In this document: positions 8,697 to 18,247 of the stretch, piece after piece
How the letters are laid out: each line of letters opens with the position of its first letter
Numbering within the stretch: position 1 is the stretch's first letter
Assembly (NCBI GenBank): GCA_028281925.1
Contig: JANQIX010000087.1
Coordinates: 1 to 50,725, forward strand
From: Alphaproteobacteria bacterium
GTDB lineage: Bacteria > Pseudomonadota > Alphaproteobacteria > DSM-16000 > Inquilinaceae
Direction: 5' to 3'
Length of the DNA stretch: 50,725 nt
Notes under the pieces: model-generated
Told to the model about the DNA's origin: nothing
The model's database searches: none
Seen by the model: only the letters and a program-made list of their open reading frames with translations
Position numbers and translations under genes: made by a program

Positions 8697-9400
8697 CCTG
8701 CCTGATATCCGACCGCGCCCGGTGGACGGTGCTGCAGGCGACGGTGGCGGAACATGGGCTGATCCTGCGCGGCGGCTTCCGGCCATGCGAAGGCGACAAT
8801 GTCCCCGTCCTGCAGGACGGGCGGCCGGCGGCCGCGGTCATCCTGATCGGCAATGCCGGTGCGGCCATGTTCGAGCATTTCCGCCGGTCGCCGGAGGCGG
8901 CCGACGGTCTGGCGCATCCGCTCGACCGGTGGAGCGAGCGCGTGATCGGAGCCGTCGCCCGACATCTTGGAGCGTCTGCGCTGTTCCCCTTCGGCGGCCC
9001 GCCCTGGCATCCGTTCCAGCGATGGGCGCAAAGCGCGGAGGATGTCGCGCCGTCACCCACCGGCATGCTGATCCATCCGGACTACGGGCTGTGGCATGCC
9101 TACCGGGGCGCGCTGGCCTTTGCCGAGCCGGTGCCGTTTCCGCCGCGCGGGCAGCGGCGGCCGCCCTGTGCCGATTGCCCTGACCGGCCATGCCTGACCG
9201 CCTGCCCGGTCGGCGCTTTGACCGCCGTCGGCTATGATGTGGGGCGGTGCCGATCGCATGTGGTATCGCCGGATGGCGCAGCCTGCCGCGACGGCGGCTG
9301 CCAGGCGCGTGCGGCCTGTCCTGTCGGGCAGGCTTTTCGCTACGGCGCGGATCAGGCGGCCTTTCATATGGCGGCGTTTGCGGGCGGGCCGCCGGCCTGA
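8693..9400 (+). CDS. 4Fe-4S ferredoxin-type protein with C-terminal cysteine motifs
   Basis: This 235-residue protein begins at an ATG that overlaps the upstream stop. The N-terminal 150 residues have no motif I recognise with certainty. The C-terminus carries two cysteine groups: CADCPDRPCLTACP (C-x2-C-x4-C-x3-C-P), then an isolated GRC followed by CRDGGCQARAACP. The pattern resembles the ferredoxin module of QueG-like and related dicluster proteins, with altered spacing in the second group. It probably transfers electrons for an unknown oxidoreductase, possibly linked to the nitroreductase or M24-like product of the same transcription unit. Confidence 0.78.
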   Translation: MTCLISDRARWTVLQATVAEHGLILRGGFRPCEGDNVPVLQDGRPAAAVILIGNAGAAMFEHFRRSPEAADGLAHPLDRWSERVIGAVARHLGASALFPFGGPPWHPFQRWAQSAEDVAPSPTGMLIHPDYGLWHAYRGALAFAEPVPFPPRGQRRPPCADCPDRPCLTACPVGALTAVGYDVGRCRSHVVSPDGAACRDGGCQARAACPVGQAFRYGADQAAFHMAAFAGGPPA

Positions 9401-9421
9401 TTGTCCGGCGGGGCGTGGGGG

Positions 9422-11722
9422 TCAGGCGACCTCGCGGGCGCAGTAGATCTCGGTGAAGTCTTTCAGCAGCATCGGCTTGCCGTAGAGGTAGCCCTGTCCG
9501 CGGTCGACGCCGTGGCGCACCATGAAGGCATGCTGTTCCGGTGTTTCCACGCCTTCGCTCACCACCGTCAGCTTCAAGCCGTGGGCCATGGCAATGATGC
9601 TCTCCACGACAGCGGCGGCGCCGGCATCCTTGGTGACGTCGTTGACGAAGGCCCTGTCGATCTTCAACACGTTAACCGGGAACCGGCGAAGATAGCTGAG
9701 CGAGGAATACCCGGTGCCGAAATCGTCCAGCGACAGCTGGATGCCCAGGGCGGACAGCGCCTCCAGCGTCTCATAGGTCTGCTTCAGATCCGCCATCAGG
9801 ACGCTCTCGGTGATCTCGAGCTCCAACGCACCGGCCGGCAGGCCGCTGACCGCAAGGGCATGCTGCACGGCTTCAAGCAGGCCGGGCGTCGTGAACTGTC
9901 GGCTCGACACATTGACGGCCAGGTTCAGCGGTGGGTGTCCCTTGGTCAGCTCCGCGATCTGGCGGCAGGCGGTTTCCAGCACCCAGGTGCCGATCGGCAC
10001 GATCAGCCCCGAATCCTCCGCCAGGGCGATGAACTGCGGCGTCGGTACCTGGCCCAGCACCTCGTTCTCCCAGCGCAGCAGAGCCTCCACGCCGACGATC
10101 TCACGATCGCTGATGCGGATCTGCGGTTGATAGCAGAGGTACAGCTCGTCACGTTCCAGCGCGCGACGGAGCTGGGATTCCATCATCGTCCGCTCGCGCG
10201 ATCGCTCGTTCAGCTCCGGCGTGAAGAACCGGAAATCGTTGCGGCCGCCGTCCTTGGCGCGGTAGAGCGCGGCATCGGCCTCGCGCATCAAGGCGTCCGC
10301 GCTGCGCGCGTTGTCGGGGAAGATCGCGATGCCGAGACTGGCCGAGACGTAGACTTCGCGGCGCTCAAGCACAAACGGCGCTTCGAAAGCCGAGATGATG
10401 CGGCGGGCGATCCTCTCCACATCGATCGGGTCGTCCAGGTCGTCCGTGATCACCGTGAATTCGTCGCCGCCCAGCCGCGCCACCACGTCCGCCGGACTGG
10501 TACAGCCCACGATCCTCTCGGCCGCAGCCGAGATCAGCTGGTCGCCGACCGTGTGGCCGAAGCTGTCGTTGACGCGCTTGAACTGGTCGAGATCGATGAA
10601 CAACAGGGCGACCCGCCGGCCGGCGCTGTCGGCGTGGGTCAGCATGCGCTGCAGCCGGCTGTGGAAGAGCGCCCGGTTCGGAAGGTCCGTCAACGGATCG
10701 TGGCTGGCCTGCCACTGGATCGTCTTCTGGGCGTGGCGATGCTCGGTGACGTCGGTGGTGACGCCGAGATAGCCCGTGAAGTGTCCGGCAGCGTCCGTCA
10801 GCGGTACGCCGCTGCTGCGCAGCCAGCGCACCTCGCCCGCTGGCAGGCGGACGGCCCAGATGAGGTTGCGGAACGGCTCGCGGGCTTCGACGGCCTGCCG
10901 GCTGCGGGCAAAGTCGCCGTCGATGGTATCGACCAGAAGATGATCGCGGGGACGGCCCACGAATTCCGACTGATCGATGCCCAACACGTCATCGATGCGC
11001 GACGACAGATAGGTCAGACGGTCGTCCGCATCGGTTTCCCAGAACCAGTCATTGGACGTTTCCGCCAAGGCGCGCAACCGTTCGTCACGCTCTTGCAGCG
11101 ACTTCTCCGCTGCCGTCTGGGCGTGTTCGCGGGCCAGCAGATTGGTGGTTGCGACCAGACACCCGGTGTAGAAGCAGGCTCCTGCCGCCAGATAGATCAG
11201 TCCGACATGGGTGGCCAGAGCCAGCGGCCACGAACCGATCATGCCGGCGAGGAACGCCGGTGCGGCGTTTCCCGCTGTCAGCAGCAGACCGAGCATGACC
11301 AAACGGCTGGTGGCCGGACGGATGCGGTCCACCGGCAGGTATCGGAGAAATGCCAGGCAGGCGAGCCATACCAGCAGGGCCTGGAGTGCGCCGAAGATGG
11401 CGCCATCTCCGCCCAAGAGCATCCGGGTTCCGCCGATGGCGGCGGCTGCCAGTGCAGCTGCCCAGGGGCCCGCAAACAGGCTTGCAACGGCTATGGCGAC
11501 ATTGCGCCCATCGATCAGAATGCCGTCCGCAACTTCCACGGAAACAAGCATCACGCCGATACCGGTCAGGCCGAAGCCCAGGCCCAGCAGGATGCGATAT
11601 CGGGGGTTCGGTTTGATGGCCAGCCGGCGTACGATCGGGCTGACCGCGACCATCAGGCCGATCAGCGCCGCCGCGTTCACGGCAAGCGTGCCAAACATGC
11701 CCATCAGGTCCGTCATTGCCAC
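9422..11722 (-). CDS. Membrane-anchored PAS-GGDEF-EAL cyclic-di-GMP protein
   Basis: The protein (766 aa) begins with about six membrane segments (1-195) resembling the 5TMR LYT sensor domain. A PAS domain follows (about 205-325, with SNDWFWETD and GVTTDVTEH), then GGDEF (ARLGGDEFTVI, preceded by HDPLTDLPNR) and a C-terminal EAL domain (VGVEALLRW, DDFGTGYSSL, KIDRAFV). Both the cyclase and the phosphodiesterase motifs are intact, so it could make or degrade c-di-GMP, or switch. It is monocistronic and convergent with the Fe-S gene, leaving only 21 bp between stops. Signals would be sensed at the membrane or by PAS. Confidence 0.93.
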   Translation of the reverse strand: MAMTDLMGMFGTLAVNAAALIGLMVAVSPIVRRLAIKPNPRYRILLGLGFGLTGIGVMLVSVEVADGILIDGRNVAIAVASLFAGPWAAALAAAAIGGTRMLLGGDGAIFGALQALLVWLACLAFLRYLPVDRIRPATSRLVMLGLLLTAGNAAPAFLAGMIGSWPLALATHVGLIYLAAGACFYTGCLVATTNLLAREHAQTAAEKSLQERDERLRALAETSNDWFWETDADDRLTYLSSRIDDVLGIDQSEFVGRPRDHLLVDTIDGDFARSRQAVEAREPFRNLIWAVRLPAGEVRWLRSSGVPLTDAAGHFTGYLGVTTDVTEHRHAQKTIQWQASHDPLTDLPNRALFHSRLQRMLTHADSAGRRVALLFIDLDQFKRVNDSFGHTVGDQLISAAAERIVGCTSPADVVARLGGDEFTVITDDLDDPIDVERIARRIISAFEAPFVLERREVYVSASLGIAIFPDNARSADALMREADAALYRAKDGGRNDFRFFTPELNERSRERTMMESQLRRALERDELYLCYQPQIRISDREIVGVEALLRWENEVLGQVPTPQFIALAEDSGLIVPIGTWVLETACRQIAELTKGHPPLNLAVNVSSRQFTTPGLLEAVQHALAVSGLPAGALELEITESVLMADLKQTYETLEALSALGIQLSLDDFGTGYSSLSYLRRFPVNVLKIDRAFVNDVTKDAGAAAVVESIIAMAHGLKLTVVSEGVETPEQHAFMVRHGVDRGQGYLYGKPMLLKDFTEIYCAREVA

Positions 11723-11915
11723 TCACCGAGAATACCGGGTGCTCGGATTGTCCGGTAAATGCGCAAAGAAAGCGTAAAGCCGATACGATTTGCCCAATGA
11801 ACGCGATGGCATCCGCCCTTGCCGGCAGCACCTCTCGGTATTGACATGCTGCCGCGGCTCATGCCACGGGGCTTAAGGTTCAGGCGCGGCAGAACGCGCA
11901 TCAAGGGAGGATAGC

Positions 11916-13721
11916 GTGGCGGTTTTCACCACCCGACCGGAGCTGGCCGGCACCTTCGGCATGGTCACGTCGACCCACTGGCTCGCCTCGGCGGCCGGCA
12001 TGGCGATGTTGGAGCGTGGCGGTAATGCCTTCGATGCGGCCGTTGCCGCCGGGTTCGTGCTGCAGGTCGTCGAGCCGCACATGAACGGGCCGGGCGGCGA
12101 TTCCGTGTCGCTGCTGCACGATGCGCGCAAGGGGGAGACCCTGGTGCTGTGCGGCCAGGGCGGGGCGCCGGCCGCCGCGACCGTCGATGCCTATCGCGAT
12201 CTCGGTCTCGGTCTGGTACCGGGCACCGGGCTGTTAGCGGCCGTCGTGCCGGGGGCGGTCGACGCCTGGCTCTTGATGCTGCGCGACCGCGGCACGCTGC
12301 CACTGCGCGACATTCTCGCGCCCGCAATCGGATACGCCGAAGCCGGCTACCCGGTGCTTGAACAGGTCAGCGGTGCCATCCACGCCGTGGCCGACCTGTT
12401 CCGCCAGTACTGGCCGACATCGGCCGCGCTCTACCTGCCCGGTGGCGAGCCGCCGCGGGCGGGGCAGCTGTTCCGCAACCCTGCCCTTGCCGCCACGTAT
12501 CGTCGCCTCTTGATGGAGGCCGAGGCTGTCGGGCGCGACCGCGAAGGGGTCATCGAGGCGGCGCGCGGCGTCTACTACACCGGCTTCGTTGCCGAAGCGA
12601 TCGACCGTTTCTGCCGTGCAACAGAAGCTATGGACAGCAGCGGGCGCCCCCATCGCGGCCTGTTGACCGGCGACGACATGGTGGGGTGGCGCGCCACCTA
12701 CGAAGCCCCGGCCACGCTCGATTATCGCGATCTGGTGGTCTGCAAGGGGGCGGGCTGGGGACAGGGGCCGGTGTTCTTGCAGCAATTGGCGCTGCTGAAG
12801 CATTTCGACCTCGACGGCATGGACCCGGAGGGCCCGGACTTCGTCCACACCGTGGTGGAATGCGCCAAGCTGGCATTGGCCGACCGCGAGGCCTTTTATG
12901 GCGACCGACCGGGCGCCAAACCCTCCATGGACCAGCTGCTCGACCCCGCTTACAGCGCGGACCGGGCGCGGCTGGTCGATGGCCGGGCCAGTCCGGAGTT
13001 CCGCCCGGGCGAGCCGGGTGGGCGCGCGCCCTGGTGGCCGTCGGACGACGACATGCCGCTGAACCTGGCGGAATTGGAGGCAACCTTCGGCAGCGGCGAG
13101 CCGACGCTGCAGGTGCCGGGGCCGCCGCGCGGCGACACCTGCCATCTCGACGTCGTCGACCGCGAGGGCAACATGGTTTCCGCCACGCCGTCCGGTGGCT
13201 GGTTGCAGAGCTCACCGGTCATCCCGGAACTCGGCTTTGGCCTGACGACCCGGGCGCAGATGTTCCGCCTGGATCCGGAGAGCCCGGCCGCCATCGGCCC
13301 TGGCCGGCGGCCGCGCACCACGCTGTCGGCGACCCTGGCGCTGAGGGACGGCAAGCCTGCGCTGGCGCTGGGCACGCCGGGCGGCGACCAGCAGGATCAG
13401 TGGTCGCTGACCCTGTTCCTGCGGCTGGTCCATCACGGCCTGTCGCTGCAGCAGGCGATCGACATGCCTATGTTCCACACGAACCATGCGCCCGCCAGCT
13501 TCTGGCCGCGCCGCGCCTTCCCCGGCGAGGTGGAGGTGGAGACCCGGCTGCCGCAGCATACGTTGGACGAACTGGCAGCGCGCGGCCATCACCTGAAGAA
13601 GGCCGGCGACTGGGCATTGGGCCGCCTGTCGGCGGTGGCGCGCGAAGATACGCCCGAAGGTACCGTGCTGAAGGCGGGCGCCAACCCGCGGCGAATGCAG
13701 GGCTACGCCGTGGGACGCTGA
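11916..13721 (+). CDS. Gamma-glutamyltransferase-family (Ntn) acylase
   Basis: This 601-residue protein belongs to the gamma-glutamyltranspeptidase family, made as a precursor that cleaves itself before a Thr nucleophile. The likely nucleophile is the Thr in GDTCHLDVVD (about 407). N-terminal features include GGNAFDAAVAAGFVLQVVEPHMNGPGG. No signal peptide is visible, so it is probably cytoplasmic, as are many family members acting on small amides (oxamate amidohydrolase and acylase types) rather than on glutathione. The start is a GTG with GGGAGG about 7 bp upstream. A LysR regulator follows 20 bp later and may control it. Confidence 0.87.
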   Translation: MAVFTTRPELAGTFGMVTSTHWLASAAGMAMLERGGNAFDAAVAAGFVLQVVEPHMNGPGGDSVSLLHDARKGETLVLCGQGGAPAAATVDAYRDLGLGLVPGTGLLAAVVPGAVDAWLLMLRDRGTLPLRDILAPAIGYAEAGYPVLEQVSGAIHAVADLFRQYWPTSAALYLPGGEPPRAGQLFRNPALAATYRRLLMEAEAVGRDREGVIEAARGVYYTGFVAEAIDRFCRATEAMDSSGRPHRGLLTGDDMVGWRATYEAPATLDYRDLVVCKGAGWGQGPVFLQQLALLKHFDLDGMDPEGPDFVHTVVECAKLALADREAFYGDRPGAKPSMDQLLDPAYSADRARLVDGRASPEFRPGEPGGRAPWWPSDDDMPLNLAELEATFGSGEPTLQVPGPPRGDTCHLDVVDREGNMVSATPSGGWLQSSPVIPELGFGLTTRAQMFRLDPESPAAIGPGRRPRTTLSATLALRDGKPALALGTPGGDQQDQWSLTLFLRLVHHGLSLQQAIDMPMFHTNHAPASFWPRRAFPGEVEVETRLPQHTLDELAARGHHLKKAGDWALGRLSAVAREDTPEGTVLKAGANPRRMQGYAVGR

Positions 13722-13741
13722 CGGGCTGGCTTCCCTTGTCC

Positions 13742-14602
13742 ATGCGTCAACTCCAGACGCTGGTGGCGATCGCGGATCGCGGCAGCTTTCAGGCTGCGGC
13801 GGAAAGCTTGGGTCTGACGCAATCGGCCGTGAGCATGCAGATCAAGGCGCTGGAGGACGAGTTGCAGGCGCCGCTGTTCGATCGCACGAAGCGGCCGCCT
13901 GCGATCACGCCGCTTGGCCGGTCGATCCTGGACCGGGCGCGGGAGGTCGTGCGCCTCTATGAGACTCTGCGCGACACTGCAGCGCGGGATCTAGCCGGCA
14001 ACCTGCGGCTGGGGGTCATCCCGACTGTGGCCACCGGCATCCTGCCAGACGCACTGGTGGACCTGAAGACGCTGCACCCGCGCCTGCAGATCACGATTAC
14101 CAGCGGGCTCTCCGACGATCTCGCCCGATCGGTTGCCGCAGGTGATCTGGACGCCGCAGTGATCACCGGCCCGTCACCGCGCGGGGCATCGCTTGCCGTC
14201 CGCACGGTGGTGGAGGAGGCCCTGATCATCGTCGCGCACCGCGATCAGGCGGATGACACGGCGGCGGAGCTTCTGTCTCAGCGCCCCTTCGTGCGCTTCA
14301 ACCGCCGCACCGGGGTTGGCCGCCTGATCGACGAAGGCTTGCGCGAGCGTGGCCTGCGCGTCACCACGGCGATGGAGCTGGATTCGCTTGAGGCCATCCT
14401 GTTGATGGTCACGCGGGGCCTGGGCGTCGCCATCGTCCCGGAAACCTGCCTCGGCACCCCGGCCGCCCGCCAACTCAGGATCATCCCTCTCGGCGATCCG
14501 CCACTGAAGCGGAGCATCGACCTGGTCTACCCGTCGGCGACGACGCGTCCGACGCTGATCGGCGCCCTCTATGACCGGCTGGCGCGGGTGGCCGCAGGAT
14601 AG
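13742..14602 (+). CDS. LysR-family transcriptional regulator
   Basis: The protein (286 aa) opens with the typical LysR winged helix-turn-helix (RQLQTLVAIADRGSFQAAAE, then LGLTQSAVSMQIKALEDEL) and continues with a periplasmic-binding-like effector domain. The ATG at 13742 fixes the usual N-terminus. It lies directly behind the gamma-glutamyltransferase-like gene in the same direction, an unusual arrangement for a LysR target, which is more often divergent. Its stop is 40 bp from the end of the convergent yeiH-like gene. Confidence 0.92.
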   Translation: MRQLQTLVAIADRGSFQAAAESLGLTQSAVSMQIKALEDELQAPLFDRTKRPPAITPLGRSILDRAREVVRLYETLRDTAARDLAGNLRLGVIPTVATGILPDALVDLKTLHPRLQITITSGLSDDLARSVAAGDLDAAVITGPSPRGASLAVRTVVEEALIIVAHRDQADDTAAELLSQRPFVRFNRRTGVGRLIDEGLRERGLRVTTAMELDSLEAILLMVTRGLGVAIVPETCLGTPAARQLRIIPLGDPPLKRSIDLVYPSATTRPTLIGALYDRLARVAAG

Positions 14603-14642
14603 GCGACGCGGCGGGTCCGCAGGCGCGGCATCCGGATCGGCG

Positions 14643-15668
14643 TTAGAACAGCAGTAACGCCGCGGCAGCCCCGGCGGTGCCGATCAACGCGGTTTCCAGA
14701 ACCAGGATGGCCACCGGACGGAAGCCCAAGAGGCGCATCTCGGCCAGCGGCGTCTTCATGCCGATCGCCGCCATGGCCACGATCAGGCACCAGCGTGACG
14801 CGTCGGCCAAGCTGGTGCCGACATCGGGCGGCATCACTCCGGTGCTGCCGAGAACCATCAGCAGGATGAAGCCGCCGAGGAACCAGGGCGGATCCATTCT
14901 GGCGGCGCGGCCCGACTCGGCGGACAGGCGCGCGACCACCGCGATGGCGATCACGGTGGGGATCAGCAGCGCCACGCGGAACAGCTTGACCACGACTGCC
15001 GCATCACCCGCTTCCACGGACACACTGAATCCAGCGCCGACGACCTGAGCGACGTCATGGATGGTCGCGCCGAAGAAGAACCCCGCGCCCTGGTCTTCCA
15101 TGGCCAGTACGCCGGCCAGAATCGGATAGGCGATCATGGCGAGTGTGCTGAGCACCGTTACGCCGATCACGGTGAACGCCGTATCGGTTTCCGAGCGCCG
15201 GTCCGGCGGCAGCACGGACGAGATGGCTGCTGCAGCCGAGGCGCCGCAGATCGACACGGCGCCGCCGGTCAGCACGCCGAACCACGGGTTCAGGCCCAGG
15301 AGCCTTGCCAGCAAGACGCCGAACCCGATGACGGTGACCACGGCCACGGCCACGACGACGACCGGTCCCCAGCCGAGATCGACCACATGGTCGATGGTGA
15401 TACGCGCTCCCAAAAGGGCGACGCCGATGCGCAGCACCGTCCGGCCGCAGAACGCGATACCGGGCTGGCATCGCGGCTCCTGCCCCAGGAACGTGACCGC
15501 CATGCCCAGCAGCAGTGCCAGTAGGAAGACGGGGCCACCGTAGTGCTCGGCGATGAAGATGGCACTCATCGCCGCCAGCAGGACCACCGCAACGCCGGGG
15601 AACAGCCGCCGAACCCATTGTACGACCGCGGGTCCGGCGCGCTCGTTCGTCTGCTCGGCGCCCGTCAC
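14643..15668 (-). CDS. YeiH/SuyZ-type putative sulfate/sulfite exporter (PF03601)
   Basis: The 341-residue integral membrane protein has about ten hydrophobic segments. It carries the family motifs LLLGMAVTFLG, GVALLGARIT, GGAVSICGASAAAA and GATIHDVAQVVGAG. This family is named from proteins found in sulfonate-degradation clusters (for example with sulfolactate sulfo-lyase), where they are proposed to remove sulfite or sulfate from the cell. It is the last gene of the eight-gene operon starting with the cysteate-lyase-like gene. Its GTG start overlaps the racemase stop (GTGA), so translation is coupled. Export of the sulfonate sulfur as sulfite or sulfate fits the context; direct proof for the family is limited. 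Confidence 0.88.
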   Translation of the reverse strand: MTGAEQTNERAGPAVVQWVRRLFPGVAVVLLAAMSAIFIAEHYGGPVFLLALLLGMAVTFLGQEPRCQPGIAFCGRTVLRIGVALLGARITIDHVVDLGWGPVVVVAVAVVTVIGFGVLLARLLGLNPWFGVLTGGAVSICGASAAAAISSVLPPDRRSETDTAFTVIGVTVLSTLAMIAYPILAGVLAMEDQGAGFFFGATIHDVAQVVGAGFSVSVEAGDAAVVVKLFRVALLIPTVIAIAVVARLSAESGRAARMDPPWFLGGFILLMVLGSTGVMPPDVGTSLADASRWCLIVAMAAIGMKTPLAEMRLLGFRPVAILVLETALIGTAGAAAALLLF

Positions 15669-16387
15669 GCTGCCTGTCGGCCTTGCGACCCCTTCACCTC
15701 GGCAACGGTGGCCTCAACCAGGCAGTCCAGCGTGTCGATCACGGGCACCTTGGCGGTGCGCGGCGGCGGCATGAACGACAGTTCCGTGCAGGCCACCAGA
15801 TGCACGGCGGCGCCACGCGCTTCCAGGTGCTCGGTCGCCCGCTCGTAGGCTTCGATCAGAGGGTCCCGGACCTCTCCGGCCTTGATGGCGCGGATATAGG
15901 CCAGCATCGCGGCATCGTCCGCGCCCTCCGGGTAGAGGATCTCCATCCCGGCATCCGCACAGCGCCGCTCGAACAGGCCGGTCAGCCGCACCGCCGGTGA
16001 GGCCAGCATGCCGACCTTGTCGGGCTTTGGTGCCATGGTGGTGAGCCGCCGGATCGTCAGATCGATCATGTCGAAGACGGGGATCGACACCGCGGCCTGT
16101 GCGGCCCCCAGATAGTGGTGGGCCGTGTTGCAGGGGATCACCAGGAAGTCCGCCCCCGCCGTCTCCAGCCGCCGGGCCATGCCAGCGATCACCGGGCCGG
16201 GGTCTTCGCCGCCGCCTTCGATCAGCGCCTTGATGCGCGACGGGATCTTCGGGTTGTTGTCGGCGATCACGTGGATGTGGTCGGCGTCGTCTGCTGCCGG
16301 CGTTGCGGCGATGATGCGGCGCATCAGCTCAACCGTCGCCTCCGGCCCCATGCCGCCGATCACGCCGACGGTCTTTTCGGACTGCAC
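15665..16387 (-). CDS. Aspartate/glutamate racemase-family enzyme (candidate cysteate racemase)
   Basis: The 240-residue protein has the cofactor-independent Asp/Glu racemase fold. Both catalytic cysteines are present, in VIPCNTAHHY and LVACTELSF, and the N-terminus shows GVIGGMGPEAT. The start is the GTG preceded by AGGGGGG, which overlaps the end of dctM; an in-frame ATG further up lies inside dctM. Cysteate is the sulfonate analogue of aspartate, so in this operon the natural proposal is racemisation of D- and L-cysteate to feed the lyase. That substrate is inference; aspartate racemase is the conservative name. Confidence 0.87.
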   Translation of the reverse strand: MQSEKTVGVIGGMGPEATVELMRRIIAATPAADDADHIHVIADNNPKIPSRIKALIEGGGEDPGPVIAGMARRLETAGADFLVIPCNTAHHYLGAAQAAVSIPVFDMIDLTIRRLTTMAPKPDKVGMLASPAVRLTGLFERRCADAGMEILYPEGADDAAMLAYIRAIKAGEVRDPLIEAYERATEHLEARGAAVHLVACTELSFMPPPRTAKVPVIDTLDCLVEATVAEVKGSQGRQAA

Positions 16388-16397
16388 GATAGCCCCC

Positions 16398-17675
16398 CTA
16401 ATACCCCAAGAGTCGAGGCAGCCAGAGCACGAGATCGGGCACGAAGGCAAGCAGGATCACCACGGCGACGGCCGTGCCCACGAACAGCAGCGCGCGCACT
16501 GAGATCTCTTCGATCGTCGTCTTCGCGATGCTTGAGGCGATAAACATGTTCTCGCCCAAGGGTGGTGTTGAGAACCCGATCTCGCAGCACACCACCAGGA
16601 TGATGCCGAAATGGATCGGGTGGACTCCGAATTCGGTCATCACCGGCAACAGCACCGGCGTCACGATCAGGATCGTCGCCAGCGTTTCCATGAACATGCC
16701 GACGACCAGCAGGAAGAAGATCACGACCAGCCAGATCAGCCACAGGCTGTCGGTCAGGCCGAGAATGCCCTGGGCGATCTGCGCGGGGATCTGGTTTTCC
16801 ACCAGGATGCGCCCGAAGGCCGTGGCCGCGAACATGATGATCAGCACGCGGCCCGTCAGCCAGGTGGTGCTTGAGAGCGCGTCGGTGAAGCCCTTGAAGC
16901 TGCTCTCCCGGTGGATCACCACGCCGACGAACAGGGCATAGAAGACCGAAACCACGGCGGCTTCCGTCGGCGTGAACAGGCCGCTGTAGATACCGCCCAG
17001 GATCACCACGGGCGCCAATAGCGACCACACGCCTTCCTTCAGGGCCTTGCCGATGGGCACGCGGTGCTCAAGCTGTGAGCGATAGCCGTGGCGGCGCGCC
17101 AGCACGTAGTTGGTGCAGGCCAGGCCGCCTGCCAGCAAGAGGCCGGGGATGACGCCGGCCACGAACATCTCGGAGATCGAGACCGTCGCGGTGACGCCGT
17201 AGATCACCATGGGGATGCTGGGCGGAATCACCACGCCCAAGCCGCCGGCCGACGAGGTGATGGCGCCGGCATAGGGCCGGCTGTACCCGCGGTCGACCAT
17301 GGCCGGGATCATCAGCATGCCGACCGCGGCCGTGGTCGCCGGGCCCGAACCGGAGATGGCACCGAAGAAGATGCAGGCGAGGATCGTCGAGGTGCCCAAG
17401 CCACCGGCCGCGTTGCCGGCCAGCGATTCCGCGATCACGATCAGCCGCCGCGAGATGCCGGCATCGCTCATCAGCGCGCCGGAGAGAATGAAGGCCGGCA
17501 GCGCCAGGATCGGAAAGCTGTCGATGGCGTTGAAGCCAAGCTCAACAAGGGACGAGAAATTCTCGCCGTTATAGATATAGACAGCCATCGCCGAGGCGCC
17601 GAGGGCGGCCATGATCGGTGCGCCCAGCAGCAGCAGGGCCACGAACACACCGAACAAGAGGAGGGCAGCATCCAT
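16398..17675 (-). CDS. dctM: TRAP transporter large permease subunit (DctM)
   Basis: The 425-residue protein has about twelve membrane segments and the typical DctM motifs: FGAISGSGPATTAAVG, SSAGGLGVVIPPSIPMVIYG and GLFTPTEAA. It forms the ion-coupled channel of a tripartite TRAP importer with the small subunit, whose gene ends 5 bp upstream, and the binding protein. The racemase gene follows after 10 bp. TRAP systems of this type serve sulfonates such as dihydroxypropanesulfonate in marine bacteria (HpsKLM), consistent with the rest of the operon. Confidence 0.95.
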   Translation of the reverse strand: MDAALLLFGVFVALLLLGAPIMAALGASAMAVYIYNGENFSSLVELGFNAIDSFPILALPAFILSGALMSDAGISRRLIVIAESLAGNAAGGLGTSTILACIFFGAISGSGPATTAAVGMLMIPAMVDRGYSRPYAGAITSSAGGLGVVIPPSIPMVIYGVTATVSISEMFVAGVIPGLLLAGGLACTNYVLARRHGYRSQLEHRVPIGKALKEGVWSLLAPVVILGGIYSGLFTPTEAAVVSVFYALFVGVVIHRESSFKGFTDALSSTTWLTGRVLIIMFAATAFGRILVENQIPAQIAQGILGLTDSLWLIWLVVIFFLLVVGMFMETLATILIVTPVLLPVMTEFGVHPIHFGIILVVCCEIGFSTPPLGENMFIASSIAKTTIEEISVRALLFVGTAVAVVILLAFVPDLVLWLPRLLGY

Positions 17676-17680
17676 GGCGC

Positions 17681-18220
17681 CTATCCTCTCGACTCGTGTT
17701 CGGAGGAAACGGCGCGCTTGGCCTCTTCGATCTCCTGCCGGTCGACATCCTCCGGCTCGATGCCGCGGGCGAGCTTCAGATAGCGCACCTGAAGCGCGCG
17801 GACGGACATCAGCGCAAAGCCGATCGGGATGATCAGGTAGACATAGGCCATGGACCAGCCGAGCGCCGGCGAGCGGTAGGGGAACCGCAGCATCAGCGAG
17901 ATGACCTCATAGGCCTTCCACACCATGGCGAGGTTGAAGGCGACCCAGATCAGGTCGGCCACCAGCAGCATGCCGTCGGCCACTTTGGGCGGCAGCAGCT
18001 TCAAGTGCACGGAGACACGGTTGTGGGCGCCCAGGCGTGCTGCACGGGCGGCGCCCAGGAACACGAACCAGACGAAGGCGTATCGCGCCAGCTCCTCCAC
18101 CCAGGCGACACCGGTGTTGAACACCACGCGCATGATCACCTGGAAGAACAGCAGGCTGACGACGGCCGTCAGCAACACGCCGCACAGATAGCCTTCGGCC
18201 TTGTCGATATACGCGCGCAT
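17681..18220 (-). CDS. dctQ: TRAP transporter small permease subunit (DctQ)
   Basis: The 179-residue protein has four membrane helices and the DctQ family pattern (RVVFNTGVAWVEELARYAFV, then RLGAHNRVSVHL). It pairs with the large subunit encoded directly downstream. Its C-terminal 40 residues are charged and cytoplasmic. The 70-bp gap from the binding-protein gene contains a stable hairpin (listed separately). Confidence 0.94.
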   Translation of the reverse strand: MRAYIDKAEGYLCGVLLTAVVSLLFFQVIMRVVFNTGVAWVEELARYAFVWFVFLGAARAARLGAHNRVSVHLKLLPPKVADGMLLVADLIWVAFNLAMVWKAYEVISLMLRFPYRSPALGWSMAYVYLIIPIGFALMSVRALQVRYLKLARGIEPEDVDRQEIEEAKRAVSSEHESRG

Positions 18221-18247
18221 GGGTGGCCCTCCCCAAGGCGAAAAGGG

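Noticed and set aside
9401..11758. A 785-codon open frame on the plus strand
   Set aside because: It is antisense to the GGDEF-EAL gene, has no domain resemblance, and its His/Gln/Arg-rich composition is typical of antisense frames in GC-rich DNA.
12686..13741. Long upstream extension of the second LysR-type frame (638 codons in total)
   Set aside because: The extension overlaps the gamma-glutamyltransferase gene in another frame and is not protein-like; the LysR domain begins at the ATG at 13742.
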